Shown: in pieces, positions 26,543 through 36,299 of the stretch | How positions within the stretch are numbered: position 1 is the first letter of the stretch | Layout: every line of letters starts with the position of its first letter | Assembly (NCBI GenBank): GCA_024398815.1 | Contig: JAKSIL010000014.1 | Span: 1 to 64,000 of the forward strand | Origin: Fibrobacter sp. | Lineage (GTDB): Bacteria > Fibrobacterota > Fibrobacteria > Fibrobacterales > Fibrobacteraceae | Direction: 5' to 3' | DNA: 64,000 nt | Translations under genes and position numbers: made by a program | Notes under the pieces: generated by a model | What the model was told of the DNA's origin: nothing | Seen by the model: only the letters and a program-made list of their open reading frames with translations | Databases searched by the model: none

Positions 26543-29221
26543 ATGGGAAAAAATACTAAGAAAATATCAGTTGCGTCGGCTTTGACGGTGGCTTTGGTGG
26601 CTACCCAATTTGCTTTTGCAGCGCCACGTCAGATGGAAAATCTGGGTCGTGGTTTAGTCGCGTCCAATGTGGGCAAAGGCATGCTTGTTTCATGGCGCCT
26701 GTTGGGTACCGACGACCCGGCAACTTCTTTTGTACTGTATCGCGATGGCTTGAAAATTGCGGACATCAGCGGAACGCAAGGAACGAACTATTTGGATGCG
26801 AGCGGCTCGACTTCTTCCAAGTATACGGTAGCTGCCGTTGTCGATGGCAAGGAAGGCCCGCAGTCCGGCCTTTCCGTCTTGCTCGACAAGAGCGTTTCCA
26901 ATAGCGGTCGTTCCGTTCCGTACAAGACGATAAAGCTTGAGGTGCCAGCCACCCAGACTATGCCTGATGGCGAAAAGTGCACTTACACGCCGAACGATGC
27001 AAGTGCCGCCGACCTCGATGGCGATGGCGAACTTGAAATCGTTTTGAAGTGGGACCCGAGCAACGCTCACGACAACTCCCAGACGGGTTACACGGGCACG
27101 GTATTTATTGATGCCTACAAACTTGACGGCAAGCGCCTGTGGCGCATCGACCTTGGCAAGAACATTCGCGCTGGAGCGCATTACACGCAGTTCCAGGTGT
27201 TTGACTACGATGGCGACGGCAAGGCGGAAATGATTGTGAAGACCGCCGACGGAACTATTGACGGTACCGGCAAGGCTATCGGCAATGCTTCCACGGACAA
27301 CCGCGATGGAAACGGCCTCATTTTGAAAGGAAACGAGTTCTTAACAGTGTTCCGCGGTTCCGACGGTGCTGAGATTACGACTATTGACTACGTGCCAAAG
27401 CGCAACATCAACCAGTCCGTAAAGGGTAAGAACGGAAAGGGTTACTGGGGTGACGATTATGGCAACCGCAGTGAACGCTACATTGCGGCGACCGCTTACC
27501 TTGATGGAGTGCATCCTAGCGCAATCTTCATTCGCGGCTATTACAGTGCCTCGTACGTGGTGGCCTACGATTTTGACGGAAAACAGCTCAAACAGCGCTG
27601 GTTCCACAAGTCCGAAGATCCTGGCCAGGGTCTGTATGAACAAGGTAACCACAACATTACTACCGGCGATATCGATGGGGACGGTTACGACGAAATCGTA
27701 TTCGGTGCCGCAGCCCTGAACCATGACGGTTCCTTGCGTTACCGCACCGGCTACGGCCACGGCGACGCGGGCCATTTGGGCGACCTCGACCCGGACACTC
27801 CGGGGCTTGAATTCTTTGGCGTCCAGGAACACAAGGATGCGCCTTGTACCGATGACCTTCGCGATAAGAACGGCAAGATTCTCCATTGTGGCGCGCAGGG
27901 CGGTAACGACAATGGCCGTGGTATGGCTGCCGATGTCGATTCTACCCAGCGTGGTTACGAATTCTGGTCTTCGAAGGGTGGCGGACTTCACAACATCAAG
28001 GGACAGGTCCTTGGTTCTCCGTCGGTTTCCATGAACTTCCGAATTTACTTTGACGGCGACGTTTACGATGAACTGCTCGATGGCGGCTATGTGACGAAGT
28101 ACGTTTCTGCAAAGGCGAATCCGTCGGTGTATTTCGATGCTGGTGCAGCCCTTGGTGCAGCCGGTTGCAATGGCACCAAGAATACGCCGACTCTCGTTGC
28201 GGACCTCTTTGGCGACTGGCGCGAAGAAATGGTCTTGAGAAGCGAGAAGGACCCGTCTGTCCTCTACATTGTTTCGACTCCGGTTACGAGCCCGCACCGC
28301 GTTTATACGCTGATGCACGACGCCGTTTACCGCACGGCGATTGCGTGGCAGAATACGGCTTACAACCAACCGCCGCATTTGGGTTACTACTTGCCCGACA
28401 TGGTTAAGAACTTGAAAAAGCCTGACATTTATGTGGTGGGCGAGGGGGCCCCGGCCTATGTTCCGGAGGAAAACAATGCTTCCGCTGACGTAAAGCCGAA
28501 TGTTCCTGTGGTGAACAACGGAAAATCCTCGTTTGACGTTTCTACTCCAGATAAAGGCGACGGATGGACTGAGAATACCAATGCGGGTTTCGAAGAAAAC
28601 GGCTACTTTAATTTTGAAAATGCCATGGGAAGCTCTGCGACATGGAATGTCTTTTCGCAGAATGCCGTGACGACGACGCTTACCGTGCGCTTTTCTAACG
28701 GCGGTAACGGCTCTCGAGACATGGATGTCAGGGTGAACGGCGTTTCTGCAGGTTCGATTAATTTCCCCTCGACGAATGCCTCCTGGACTACTTACGATGA
28801 AGCTACGATTGAAGTGACTCTGAAGCAGGGGGTGAACGAAATTACGTTTACGTCGCTCACTAGCGACGGTGGCGCCAATATTGATATGTTTACCTTTAGC
28901 GTAGACGAAGTTGAAAAGTACGATGGAACGCAGAAGGTCAAGGAAGAGTCAACGACTGCAATCTTTGCGGAATCCATCGTCCCCTTCAAGGGTGGTGCGT
29001 ACGCTTATAATCCGGTTTCTGGAATGTTGCGCGTAGCGGAATCCGGATTGGCCGAAGTTCGTATTTTTGATATGAACGGTCACTTTATCGGTTCGGTTTC
29101 AAAGAGCGTGACCGTGGGTGAATCGCAAGTTTCTTTGGAAAGCTTGCTCCCGAAGGGTCGCTATTTGGCTGTCGTACGGTTGAATGGGAAGACTGTAGCG
29201 AAGAGTGTCTTCTCTTTCTAA
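26543..29221 (+). CDS. rhamnogalacturonan lyase, PL11, with CBM35-like module
   Basis: About 892 residues. The start at 26543 (MGKNTKK) is preferred because a GGAG site precedes it; a further eight residues upstream are possible. A signal peptide is followed by the PL11 propeller, which begins MENLGRGLVASNVGKGMLVS and contains the Ca-binding loops DLDGDGELEIV, DYDGDGKAEMIV and DIDGDGYDEIVF. It cleaves the rhamnogalacturonan I backbone. A CBM35-like module is at about residues 680-790 (NAGFEENGYFNFEN ... DGGANIDMF). The C-terminus (VRIFDMNGHFIGSVSKS) is a sorting-type tail. First gene of a three-gene operon. Confidence 0.92.
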   Translation: MGKNTKKISVASALTVALVATQFAFAAPRQMENLGRGLVASNVGKGMLVSWRLLGTDDPATSFVLYRDGLKIADISGTQGTNYLDASGSTSSKYTVAAVVDGKEGPQSGLSVLLDKSVSNSGRSVPYKTIKLEVPATQTMPDGEKCTYTPNDASAADLDGDGELEIVLKWDPSNAHDNSQTGYTGTVFIDAYKLDGKRLWRIDLGKNIRAGAHYTQFQVFDYDGDGKAEMIVKTADGTIDGTGKAIGNASTDNRDGNGLILKGNEFLTVFRGSDGAEITTIDYVPKRNINQSVKGKNGKGYWGDDYGNRSERYIAATAYLDGVHPSAIFIRGYYSASYVVAYDFDGKQLKQRWFHKSEDPGQGLYEQGNHNITTGDIDGDGYDEIVFGAAALNHDGSLRYRTGYGHGDAGHLGDLDPDTPGLEFFGVQEHKDAPCTDDLRDKNGKILHCGAQGGNDNGRGMAADVDSTQRGYEFWSSKGGGLHNIKGQVLGSPSVSMNFRIYFDGDVYDELLDGGYVTKYVSAKANPSVYFDAGAALGAAGCNGTKNTPTLVADLFGDWREEMVLRSEKDPSVLYIVSTPVTSPHRVYTLMHDAVYRTAIAWQNTAYNQPPHLGYYLPDMVKNLKKPDIYVVGEGAPAYVPEENNASADVKPNVPVVNNGKSSFDVSTPDKGDGWTENTNAGFEENGYFNFENAMGSSATWNVFSQNAVTTTLTVRFSNGGNGSRDMDVRVNGVSAGSINFPSTNASWTTYDEATIEVTLKQGVNEITFTSLTSDGGANIDMFTFSVDEVEKYDGTQKVKEESTTAIFAESIVPFKGGAYAYNPVSGMLRVAESGLAEVRIFDMNGHFIGSVSKSVTVGESQVSLESLLPKGRYLAVVRLNGKTVAKSVFSF

Positions 29222-29256
29222 AATTTGGAAAACATGGAATCGTTTGGAGCTAGAGC

Positions 29257-31152
29257 ATGAAAAACGTTTTTAGTAAAATTTGGCAGAGTGCAGTTGTGGC
29301 GTCGATGGTGTTGGCACCCGCCGCGCTCGCCAAGGTGACCATCTACATGTGCGGTGATTCCACCATGCAGGATTGGAATGAAGGATACTACCCCAAGCAG
29401 GGGCAGGGCCAGGATTTCCATTATTGGTTTGACGTGAACCTGGCGGGCGTCGTGAATCGTGGCCAGGGCGGTATGTCGCTTGGTGGTGGTGGCAAGGACA
29501 AGTCTGGCGGTACTGCTGTCGGCTATTACGACATGTTCTTCAAAAAAGGATGCAGCAACGGTAATTGCATTGCCGAAAAACTGCAGGCGGGTGACTATGT
29601 CGTTATCCAGTTTGGCATCAACGACATCAACTATAGTACCGAGGATTTTTTTAAGTCCAACATGAAAAAGATGGTGGACGATGTCCGTGCGAAGGGTGCG
29701 AATCCTATCATCATGAGCCCGATTCGTCGTTGCTATTACGATTCTCCGACCGCCATCCATAACAGTTACCGCGGTTACCCGGCGTTAAACAAGCAACTCG
29801 CCGAAGAAATGGATGTTCCGTTTATCGACATGAGCGAAGAAGTCGCGAACCTCATGATTTCTGTTGGCGAAAAGTATGCACAGCAGTTCATTTTCAACTA
29901 TGCGACCAAGAGCGAGTACAGTAACCTCGGCAGCGACCAGGCAGACCAGGTGCACTTGCAGATGAACGGTGCGAACGCTTTTGGCCGAATCATTACCGAA
30001 CAGATGCGCGCCCACAAGGATCCTGTCGTCAAGAAACTTGGCGACTACATGGCTCCCATGTACATGGTGAACGTGAAGGTGAGCCCGGCCGATGCCGCCG
30101 AAGCGACATCCATCAGCGCCTATTATCCGAAGGGCATGACGGTCTTGCTCAAGACGATTCCGAAGAGCGGCAAAAAATTCCTCGGCTGGTATGATGGTAA
30201 CGGCAACAAGGTGGGGACTCCGAGCCGTTCCAATGTGAAGTCCCCGTACATCCATACGTTCGTGATGGGTAGTGCTAGCACGCAGTACACGGCTGTTTAC
30301 GAAGGCGGAACTGCTGAAAAGTACACGGGCGACGGTGCCGCGCTTACCGCTTTTCCGACTACGACTCCGAAGAGCCTCGATGATGTGACGTTCATTCCGT
30401 TTACACCGATGGAAGGCAGCGAAGAATCGACAGTCGCGGTTGATAAGGATATCAAGAAGTTCTTCGATGCAGCCCATCCCGATGGATTCGATGGCTTCGA
30501 GGCCGAAAAGACCAACGCCGGGTTCCATGGCGACGGTTACTTCAACTTTGACAACAGCAACAAGTCTTACGGCTCGTACAAGGTGAAATTCCCTGGGGCT
30601 GGCTACACGACGCTCGCGATTATTTATGCAAATGGTGGCTCTAGCGATCGTATGATCAATGCCTACTTGGATCACGATTACTATATCAGTGCGCCTCCTA
30701 CAGGTGGCTGGACCACGTGGGATACCGCTTACGTTGTCCTTGATGCGCCACAAGGCGAGGCGGAACTCAAGTTCATGTCGCTCACGAACGATGGCGGCCC
30801 GAATATCGACATGTTCGGCTTTAGCATGGATGGCGTGTGCCGCGTAAGCGAAGGCTGCGATGAAGAATCTAAACAGCCTGAAAACAAGGATTCTACGGGT
30901 ACGAAGGACCCTGCCGCTTCGACAGATTCTTCGACTACGGTTCTTGCGAAGAATGCAAACTTCACAAAGGCTTCGAACGTGCGCGTGAGCGTGTTTGACA
31001 TGCAAGGCAAGTTGGTCGCGAACCGCATTGTTTCTTCCGACTTTGAAATAGATGCGGCTGCAGTTTCCACTTGGGTGAAATCCGCAGGCATTTATCGCGT
31101 TGTCGTGCGTGACGGAAGTAAAATGTCCAATATTCCGGTGGTTGTCAAATGA
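29257..31152 (+). CDS. rhamnogalacturonan acetylesterase, CE12 (SGNH), with CBM35-like module
   Basis: A 631-residue secreted esterase that removes acetyl groups from rhamnogalacturonan so the lyase can act. SGNH blocks are present in order: YMCGDSTMQDW (Ser), NRGQGGMS (Gly), VIQFGINDINY (Asn), and DQVHLQMNGANAFG (Asp and His). A middle domain of about 100 residues (VNVKVSPADAAEA) leads to a CBM35-like module (TNAGFHGDGYFNFDN ... DGGPNIDMFGF). The tail VRVSVFDMQGKLVANRIV is a sorting-type C-terminus. The stop codon overlaps the next ATG by four bases. Confidence 0.93.
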   Translation: MKNVFSKIWQSAVVASMVLAPAALAKVTIYMCGDSTMQDWNEGYYPKQGQGQDFHYWFDVNLAGVVNRGQGGMSLGGGGKDKSGGTAVGYYDMFFKKGCSNGNCIAEKLQAGDYVVIQFGINDINYSTEDFFKSNMKKMVDDVRAKGANPIIMSPIRRCYYDSPTAIHNSYRGYPALNKQLAEEMDVPFIDMSEEVANLMISVGEKYAQQFIFNYATKSEYSNLGSDQADQVHLQMNGANAFGRIITEQMRAHKDPVVKKLGDYMAPMYMVNVKVSPADAAEATSISAYYPKGMTVLLKTIPKSGKKFLGWYDGNGNKVGTPSRSNVKSPYIHTFVMGSASTQYTAVYEGGTAEKYTGDGAALTAFPTTTPKSLDDVTFIPFTPMEGSEESTVAVDKDIKKFFDAAHPDGFDGFEAEKTNAGFHGDGYFNFDNSNKSYGSYKVKFPGAGYTTLAIIYANGGSSDRMINAYLDHDYYISAPPTGGWTTWDTAYVVLDAPQGEAELKFMSLTNDGGPNIDMFGFSMDGVCRVSEGCDEESKQPENKDSTGTKDPAASTDSSTTVLAKNANFTKASNVRVSVFDMQGKLVANRIVSSDFEIDAAAVSTWVKSAGIYRVVVRDGSKMSNIPVVVK

Positions 31153-32936
31153 AGTCTATAGTGAAATTTGCGCTTGTCGCTGCCGTCTTTACAGGATTTG
31201 CTGTTAGCGATTCCACTTCTTTCACGATTCACGTCGTGGGCGATTCCACGGTTTGCAACTACAAGGATTCCGCCTACCCGCAAACAGGCTGGGGACAGGT
31301 CCTTGGCAATTTCTTCGATGGCGCCCGCGTCAAGGTGAACAACGTCGCTATCGGCGGTCGCAGTTCCAGGACGTTCATCGAGGAAGGCCGTTTGGATGAC
31401 TTGATGAAGTCGGTGCAGAAGGGCGATTATATTTTCGTCCAGTTCGGCCACAACGACCGCGATTACAGCAAGGAAGCCCGCTATGTGGAGCCTTCGCAGT
31501 TCCCCGGCTACATCCAGAAGTACGTAGATGCAGCGAACAAGGCTGGCGCCAATCCGATTCTCATTTCGCCGATGAACTTGAACGGCAGTCGCAACGTGTT
31601 CTCGACTGGCGACAAGAACTACGACGCCCGCGGCATGATGCAGACGGTCGCTAAGAACAACAAGATTCCGTTCGTCGACCTGAACATGAAATCGTACAAC
31701 ATGTACAACAACACGTACAAGGCGATTCCGGACTATGTGACGCGCTACTTGTACAAGTCCCTGCAAAAGGGCGAGTATCCGAACTATCCCGATGGTGTTA
31801 GCGATGGAACGACGCACTTCCAGGAAATGGGTTCCATGGGCCATGGCGTTATGATTTGCGAGGAACTTGAAGACAATCTCAAGAACAATGCGAATCTTTC
31901 TGACGGAGCGAAGGCTGCACTCACGGCACTCGTCTCGACCATCAAAAAACGCTATACCATCAAGGTGCAGACGAACATTTCGAACTACAACGGTCTCATT
32001 ACGCAGACGCAGTACTTCCCGGCGGGTTCGCCGATGACGCTGCGCGTGACGCCGAACGGTCAAACATTCCAGAAGTGGGTGGATGACGACTGCAATGAGC
32101 TTTCGAGCCAGATGATTTATTACGGCTTCAAGACCCCGGCCCGTAACATCACCTACACGGCGATGTTTGCCGGTGGTGACGCTTGCAAGAAGATTACTCA
32201 CGATACTGAGGATTCAAGCGACGGAGGCGCAAGTTCCGGCGATTCCGGAAGTAGCGAAACTACTGAAATCAAGATTGACCAGAAACTTTGCTTTGACGGC
32301 ACTGCAGATGCCGCTTGGCCTTCGCCAATCGACATGTCTAGCCCCGAAATCTCCGACGGCACCACCGACACGAACCACGAAGGGTTCACGGGCCAGGGCT
32401 TCTACAACATTGCGAATTCCGCTTACAGCACGGCTACGTACAGGCTGACTTCGGACCAGTCTGCCGAAAAGGCCCGCGTAATGGTGCGCTATTCCTTCGA
32501 TGGTTCCGCGAATCGCGATATGAAGTTCACCATCGACAACGGCACCTACGATGTCGCATTCCCGCCCACGGGCTCCTGGGACAAGTGGGATACCGCCTAC
32601 ATCGAGAACGTGTGGGTGGATGCGCTTGACTTCAAAATGTCCATCGCCTCGACTACAAGCGATGGCGGCCCCAATATCGACATGATTGCTTTCGACATGA
32701 AGGGCGTTTATCGCACGGGCTGCAAGCCTGCCAAAGTAGAAGGCGAGGAGCAGAGTGCCGACCCGCAACCAGGCAACGTTGATCCTAGCCAACCAAAGGA
32801 TTCCTCAACCACGGGAATTGCTGCAAAACGCTTGAATGCTCCTGCCCTTCGCAAGAACGGTGCCGTGTTCAACGTTCTTGGAAGGACCGTTCCTGCAAAA
32901 GCTCGCCCTTCCAAGGGCCGATTCTTCAGCAAGTAA
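31149..32936 (+). CDS. second rhamnogalacturonan acetylesterase, CE12, with CBM35-like module
   Basis: A 595-residue paralogue of the upstream gene: blocks HVVGDSTVCNYKD (Ser), AIGGRSSRTF (Gly), FVQFGHNDRDY (Asn), SDGTTHFQEMG (Asp, His), then a CBM35-like module (NHEGFTGQGFYNIAN ... DGGPNIDMIAF). It is closer to the standard YesT/RhgT type than the first (PQTGWGQVLGNFF). The C-terminus differs: a short basic tail (GRTVPAKARPSKGRFFSK) in place of the usual sorting tail. It may attack different acetyl positions from its neighbour. Confidence 0.93.
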   Translation: MKSIVKFALVAAVFTGFAVSDSTSFTIHVVGDSTVCNYKDSAYPQTGWGQVLGNFFDGARVKVNNVAIGGRSSRTFIEEGRLDDLMKSVQKGDYIFVQFGHNDRDYSKEARYVEPSQFPGYIQKYVDAANKAGANPILISPMNLNGSRNVFSTGDKNYDARGMMQTVAKNNKIPFVDLNMKSYNMYNNTYKAIPDYVTRYLYKSLQKGEYPNYPDGVSDGTTHFQEMGSMGHGVMICEELEDNLKNNANLSDGAKAALTALVSTIKKRYTIKVQTNISNYNGLITQTQYFPAGSPMTLRVTPNGQTFQKWVDDDCNELSSQMIYYGFKTPARNITYTAMFAGGDACKKITHDTEDSSDGGASSGDSGSSETTEIKIDQKLCFDGTADAAWPSPIDMSSPEISDGTTDTNHEGFTGQGFYNIANSAYSTATYRLTSDQSAEKARVMVRYSFDGSANRDMKFTIDNGTYDVAFPPTGSWDKWDTAYIENVWVDALDFKMSIASTTSDGGPNIDMIAFDMKGVYRTGCKPAKVEGEEQSADPQPGNVDPSQPKDSSTTGIAAKRLNAPALRKNGAVFNVLGRTVPAKARPSKGRFFSK

Positions 32937-32947
32937 GCTTAATAGGC

Positions 32948-32982
32948 GGGCGAGACCCCTACTGCGTGTTTTCTCGCCTTTA
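32948..32982 (+). terminator. probable terminator of the PL11-CE12-CE12 operon
   Basis: GGCGAGA near 32949 pairs with TCTCGCC ending at 32978 and is followed by TTT only, so termination may be weak or Rho-assisted. Confidence 0.5.
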
Positions 32983-33020
32983 GCCACGCCATTCTCGGAG
33001 GGGCGAAAATCAAGCACTTT

Positions 33021-33060
33021 TTGCGCAAATGTGGACTTTTATTGTTGCGCAAATGTGGAC
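33021..33060. promoter_or_regulatory. tandem 16-bp operator-like repeat before the TIGR02147 gene
   Basis: TTGCGCAAATGTGGAC occurs at 33021-33036 and again at 33045-33060, with a 24-base period. TATATT follows at about 33068. The AAATGTGGAC core also occurs ahead of the PL11 operon at 26275-26284. Confidence 0.6.
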
Positions 33061-33118
33061 GTTTTGTTATATTAATTACAGATAGTTGTGGTTTGTTTTG
33101 GTTTGGAGAAACCGTCGA

Positions 33119-34039
33119 ATGATTAATATTTTCGAATATTTGAATTTTAGGGATTTTTTGAGGGACGCTTACGAAGAGCGCCACACTGGCGATTGGCGTT
33201 TTAGCCATCGTTATATCGCGGAAAAGGCGAAATTTGATTCTTCGATGTTCAACAAGATTTTGCAGGGAAAGCGCAACCTCACCAGTCGCCTTATCAAGAC
33301 TTTTGCCGACATTTTTTGCAACGACGAACGTGAAAAGAATTACTTCGCCAACATGGTCGCTTTCAACCAGGCGAAAACGCACTCCGAAAGTCGTCAATTC
33401 CTGGAAAAACTTGTGGCGTCGAAGGAATGCAAGGTCGAAGACTTGGCGAAGGACCAGTTCGAATACTTTGATCATTGGTATCATGCCGTCATCCGCGAAC
33501 TTGTGACTTTTTATCCGTACGTCGGAGACGATGCTGCTCTTGGACTCATGGTTCGCCCTCCGATTACGGCTGCCCAGGTGAGAAGTTCCATTGCGCTTCT
33601 CGAACGTCTTTCGATGATTAAGAAGAATGAGGCCTCCGGTTTTTTTGAACAGACTCAGGGCCTCATTTCGAGCGGCACAGAATCGTATAGTACGGCTGTC
33701 AATTCCTATATCCAGCAGAATTTGAAGGTGGCCACCAGCGCCATGGACCGCTTCGAGAGGGACGAACGCAATCTTTCTACGTTGGCGTTCGGCTGCGACG
33801 ACAATACGTACAAGGAACTTGTCGAAATGGTGCGTCGCTTCCGTCGCGAAGTGCTCGCCAAGGTGAGCGCCTGCGAAAAGCCCAATCGCGTTTTCCAGCT
33901 GGGGATGCAGCTTTTCCCGCTTTCCGATCCGTATCCGCCTCCGCAGCGCCGTGGTCGCAAACGCCGTATTCGCGGTCAGGAAGTTTTAGATCGGGAAACT
34001 ATAGACGAAATGTGTGTCGAAGGGGGTGAAAATGCTTAA
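33119..34039 (+). CDS. TIGR02147 family putative regulator
   Basis: A 306-residue protein of a paralogous family expanded in Fibrobacter. The N-terminus INIFEYLNFRDFLRDAYEER followed by RFSHRYIAEKAKFDSSMFNKI and LQGKRNLTSR is a helix-turn-helix of the XRE or DUF4423 type. The rest is helical, ending in a basic PPPQRRGRKRRIRG segment. DNA binding is inferred from the HTH only. The start at 33119 has GGAGA six bases or more upstream; the longer frame from 33086 has no such site. It overlaps the pectate lyase gene by eight bases and is preceded by a direct repeat that could be its own operator. Confidence 0.8.
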   Translation: MINIFEYLNFRDFLRDAYEERHTGDWRFSHRYIAEKAKFDSSMFNKILQGKRNLTSRLIKTFADIFCNDEREKNYFANMVAFNQAKTHSESRQFLEKLVASKECKVEDLAKDQFEYFDHWYHAVIRELVTFYPYVGDDAALGLMVRPPITAAQVRSSIALLERLSMIKKNEASGFFEQTQGLISSGTESYSTAVNSYIQQNLKVATSAMDRFERDERNLSTLAFGCDDNTYKELVEMVRRFRREVLAKVSACEKPNRVFQLGMQLFPLSDPYPPPQRRGRKRRIRGQEVLDRETIDEMCVEGGENA

Positions 34040-36239
34040 TTTCGCTCGTATTCTTCGCAATAGCTATCTTCGATATGTCTCGGTGGCAGGCCTCCTTTTA
34101 GGCGCTGTCGCCTGTTCCAATAATACTGATGAAGAACTTGCTGGTGGAACCGAGGCTGAATCTACAATTGCTTTGCAGGTACAGCTGGCCGACGGTAAGC
34201 CCGCTGCACGTACCCGTGTGCGCATTTTGCCCGATAGCTATTTGTCCGATGGCATGGATTCACTCCAGTGGGCGGAAACCGATGAAAATGGCCGCATTGA
34301 ATTTGCGAACATGGAATCGGGTTCGTACATGGTCGAAGCTCGCCGCGTTGAAAAATCCAAGGCTTCCGGAGCTGTTCTTGGCCTTGATTTTGTTGAAGGA
34401 CAGGGTTCCGTGGTCGATACTGTGAGCCTCGAAAAACTTTCGACTATCGAAGGCTTTGTGGCTACTGGACAAGGACCTTCTGTTATTCGTATTCCTGGTC
34501 TTGATCGCTTCGTGGTTCCCGACAGTACGGGTCATTTTGTGTTGGATTCTCTGCCGCCAGGTGATTTCGAAGTCTATGTCGAAAGCCGTTCAAATCGAGG
34601 TTCCGTAAAGATTTTGGCGTCTTCGGGTGAAAAAGTGCCTGCGATGAACCTTGGTTCGACCCGTGGTTTCTTGGCGGAAAATTTTGAGTCGCTTGACGGT
34701 CGTTCGGCAACGGGTGAATTTCTAGGCGATGGCTGGTGGTACACGATGGGTGAAGAAGACGAAAGACTGTTGCCGCTTCTGGATTCATCGCTTGTAAAAA
34801 AATATTTTGGCCGTGCAGAGTGCGCTTCGGGCGGTTGTGCTCGCGTTACGGATAAACTTGGTTTCATGCTTGGCCTGTACAAAACCGATTACAAAATTTC
34901 TGAACTCGATACTCTGATGTTCTCGGCCCGTGGCTCGGGTAAACTTACGATATCCTTGTTCTATGGCGATTCCAACGAAACGCAGAAGGGCCGTTCCTAC
35001 GAAGTGAAACTCTCGAAGGTGTGGCAGGGCTATGCCATTGCGACATCCGAGATGAAAACCTTTGGCGGTGCAGGTTCTTCGCTGATTGTGAGCCGCGTGG
35101 AATTCTCCGTGTCGAATGGGGATACGGCGTTTGTTGACGACGTGCTCCTGGGCGGGGTGAATGAAAGCGTTCTCAAGTCGGTCGCCGTGGCGAACGAGAA
35201 AGAACGCAGCGCCTATCCGACGGACTGGAACGATCACGATGCTTTGCTCAAGCAGGTGACCGGGTATGCTTCGGGAATTCGCGGCGGAGCTGGCGTTGTC
35301 GGCAGTACCGAAAACGAAGGCGAAATTTGCGTCGTTACTACGACCGAGGATTATCTGTTTGTCGAAGATACCTCGTATATCGATGATACGACCATGGTTG
35401 TTTCTGTAACGGCGGAACATGTGCCCGGCTCCTTGAGGGAATGCGCTTATAGGGAAGGCCCTACATGGATTGTATTTGAAAATAGTGGCACTTATGAATT
35501 GCTCAACCCCTTGCGCATCAAGCCGAATAAGACTATTGATGGCCGTGGGCGCAATATTCGCATCACCGGTCTTGGAATCGCTACGGATTCTACATACAAC
35601 TTAATCTTTGAAAACATCACGTTTACTGACCCTGCAATAACATCGCAAGATTCTCTTAGCCGCAGAGCCCTTTCCGTACATAACCGTTCCGACTACGTCT
35701 GGATGGACCATTGTACTTTCGAAGAATACCCATTGGTGGAAGTCGACGTGAAGCGCAATTCCGACCACGTGACTATTTCATGGTCCAAGTTCAACAATGC
35801 CGAAACGGCGATTCTCTTTGGCTTGGAACCCGACCGCACTAAAGAAGATAGCCAACGCTTGACCCTTCATCACAATTACTTTGTGAACTTGAGCTATAAT
35901 GGAATGTATGCCCGTGGCGGTAAATTGCATGCGTACAACAACTTCTTCGACAACATTGAAAGAACAGGGATCGAATGCACCGATTCCGCATACTGCTACA
36001 TTGAAAATAACATTTTCAACATTGAAACCCCGGTGATACCCTACAGAAAGACAGATGATGATGGAGTGCCAGTGGATTCGACCCGCGGTTCCGTCCTTAT
36101 GCAAGGCGACTGGTTCGTGAACGGTGGTGAGGAATTAGAGGGACATGCTAGAGGGTATGTGCCAAGTTACAAGGTCTCCGTTGACGAAGCCGACATCGAT
36201 TTGATGTGGAAAATTAAGGAACAGGCTGGTCCGCGATAA
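34032..36239 (+). CDS. pectate lyase family 1 (PL1-like) surface lipoprotein
   Basis: A 735-residue lipoprotein. I place the start at ATG 34032 (GGGGGTG site) and not at 34014; the signal then ends in LGAVACSNN. Residues about 45-190 form a carboxypeptidase-like Ig domain (DGKPAARTRVRILPDSY, TDENGRIEFANMESGSY) that serves as spacer. The catalytic parallel beta-helix (LRECAYREGPTWIVFENSG, NKTIDGRGRNIRITG, VWMDHCTFEEY, HHNYFVNLSYNGMYARGG) follows in the last 300 residues. It would cleave polygalacturonan by elimination. Its start lies inside the regulator gene, so the two are coupled. Confidence 0.85.
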   Translation: MLNFARILRNSYLRYVSVAGLLLGAVACSNNTDEELAGGTEAESTIALQVQLADGKPAARTRVRILPDSYLSDGMDSLQWAETDENGRIEFANMESGSYMVEARRVEKSKASGAVLGLDFVEGQGSVVDTVSLEKLSTIEGFVATGQGPSVIRIPGLDRFVVPDSTGHFVLDSLPPGDFEVYVESRSNRGSVKILASSGEKVPAMNLGSTRGFLAENFESLDGRSATGEFLGDGWWYTMGEEDERLLPLLDSSLVKKYFGRAECASGGCARVTDKLGFMLGLYKTDYKISELDTLMFSARGSGKLTISLFYGDSNETQKGRSYEVKLSKVWQGYAIATSEMKTFGGAGSSLIVSRVEFSVSNGDTAFVDDVLLGGVNESVLKSVAVANEKERSAYPTDWNDHDALLKQVTGYASGIRGGAGVVGSTENEGEICVVTTTEDYLFVEDTSYIDDTTMVVSVTAEHVPGSLRECAYREGPTWIVFENSGTYELLNPLRIKPNKTIDGRGRNIRITGLGIATDSTYNLIFENITFTDPAITSQDSLSRRALSVHNRSDYVWMDHCTFEEYPLVEVDVKRNSDHVTISWSKFNNAETAILFGLEPDRTKEDSQRLTLHHNYFVNLSYNGMYARGGKLHAYNNFFDNIERTGIECTDSAYCYIENNIFNIETPVIPYRKTDDDGVPVDSTRGSVLMQGDWFVNGGEELEGHARGYVPSYKVSVDEADIDLMWKIKEQAGPR

Positions 36240-36258
36240 CGGACTGTCTGTTTTTTTT
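36221..36258 (+). terminator. terminator overlapping the end of the pectate lyase gene
   Basis: ACAGGCTGGTCCG pairs with CGGACTGTCTGT (two internal mismatches) around the stop codon and is followed by eight T residues. Confidence 0.7.
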
Positions 36259-36299
36259 CTAAATTCAAGACAAGTTACTTGTTTTGAAATGGATTTTAT

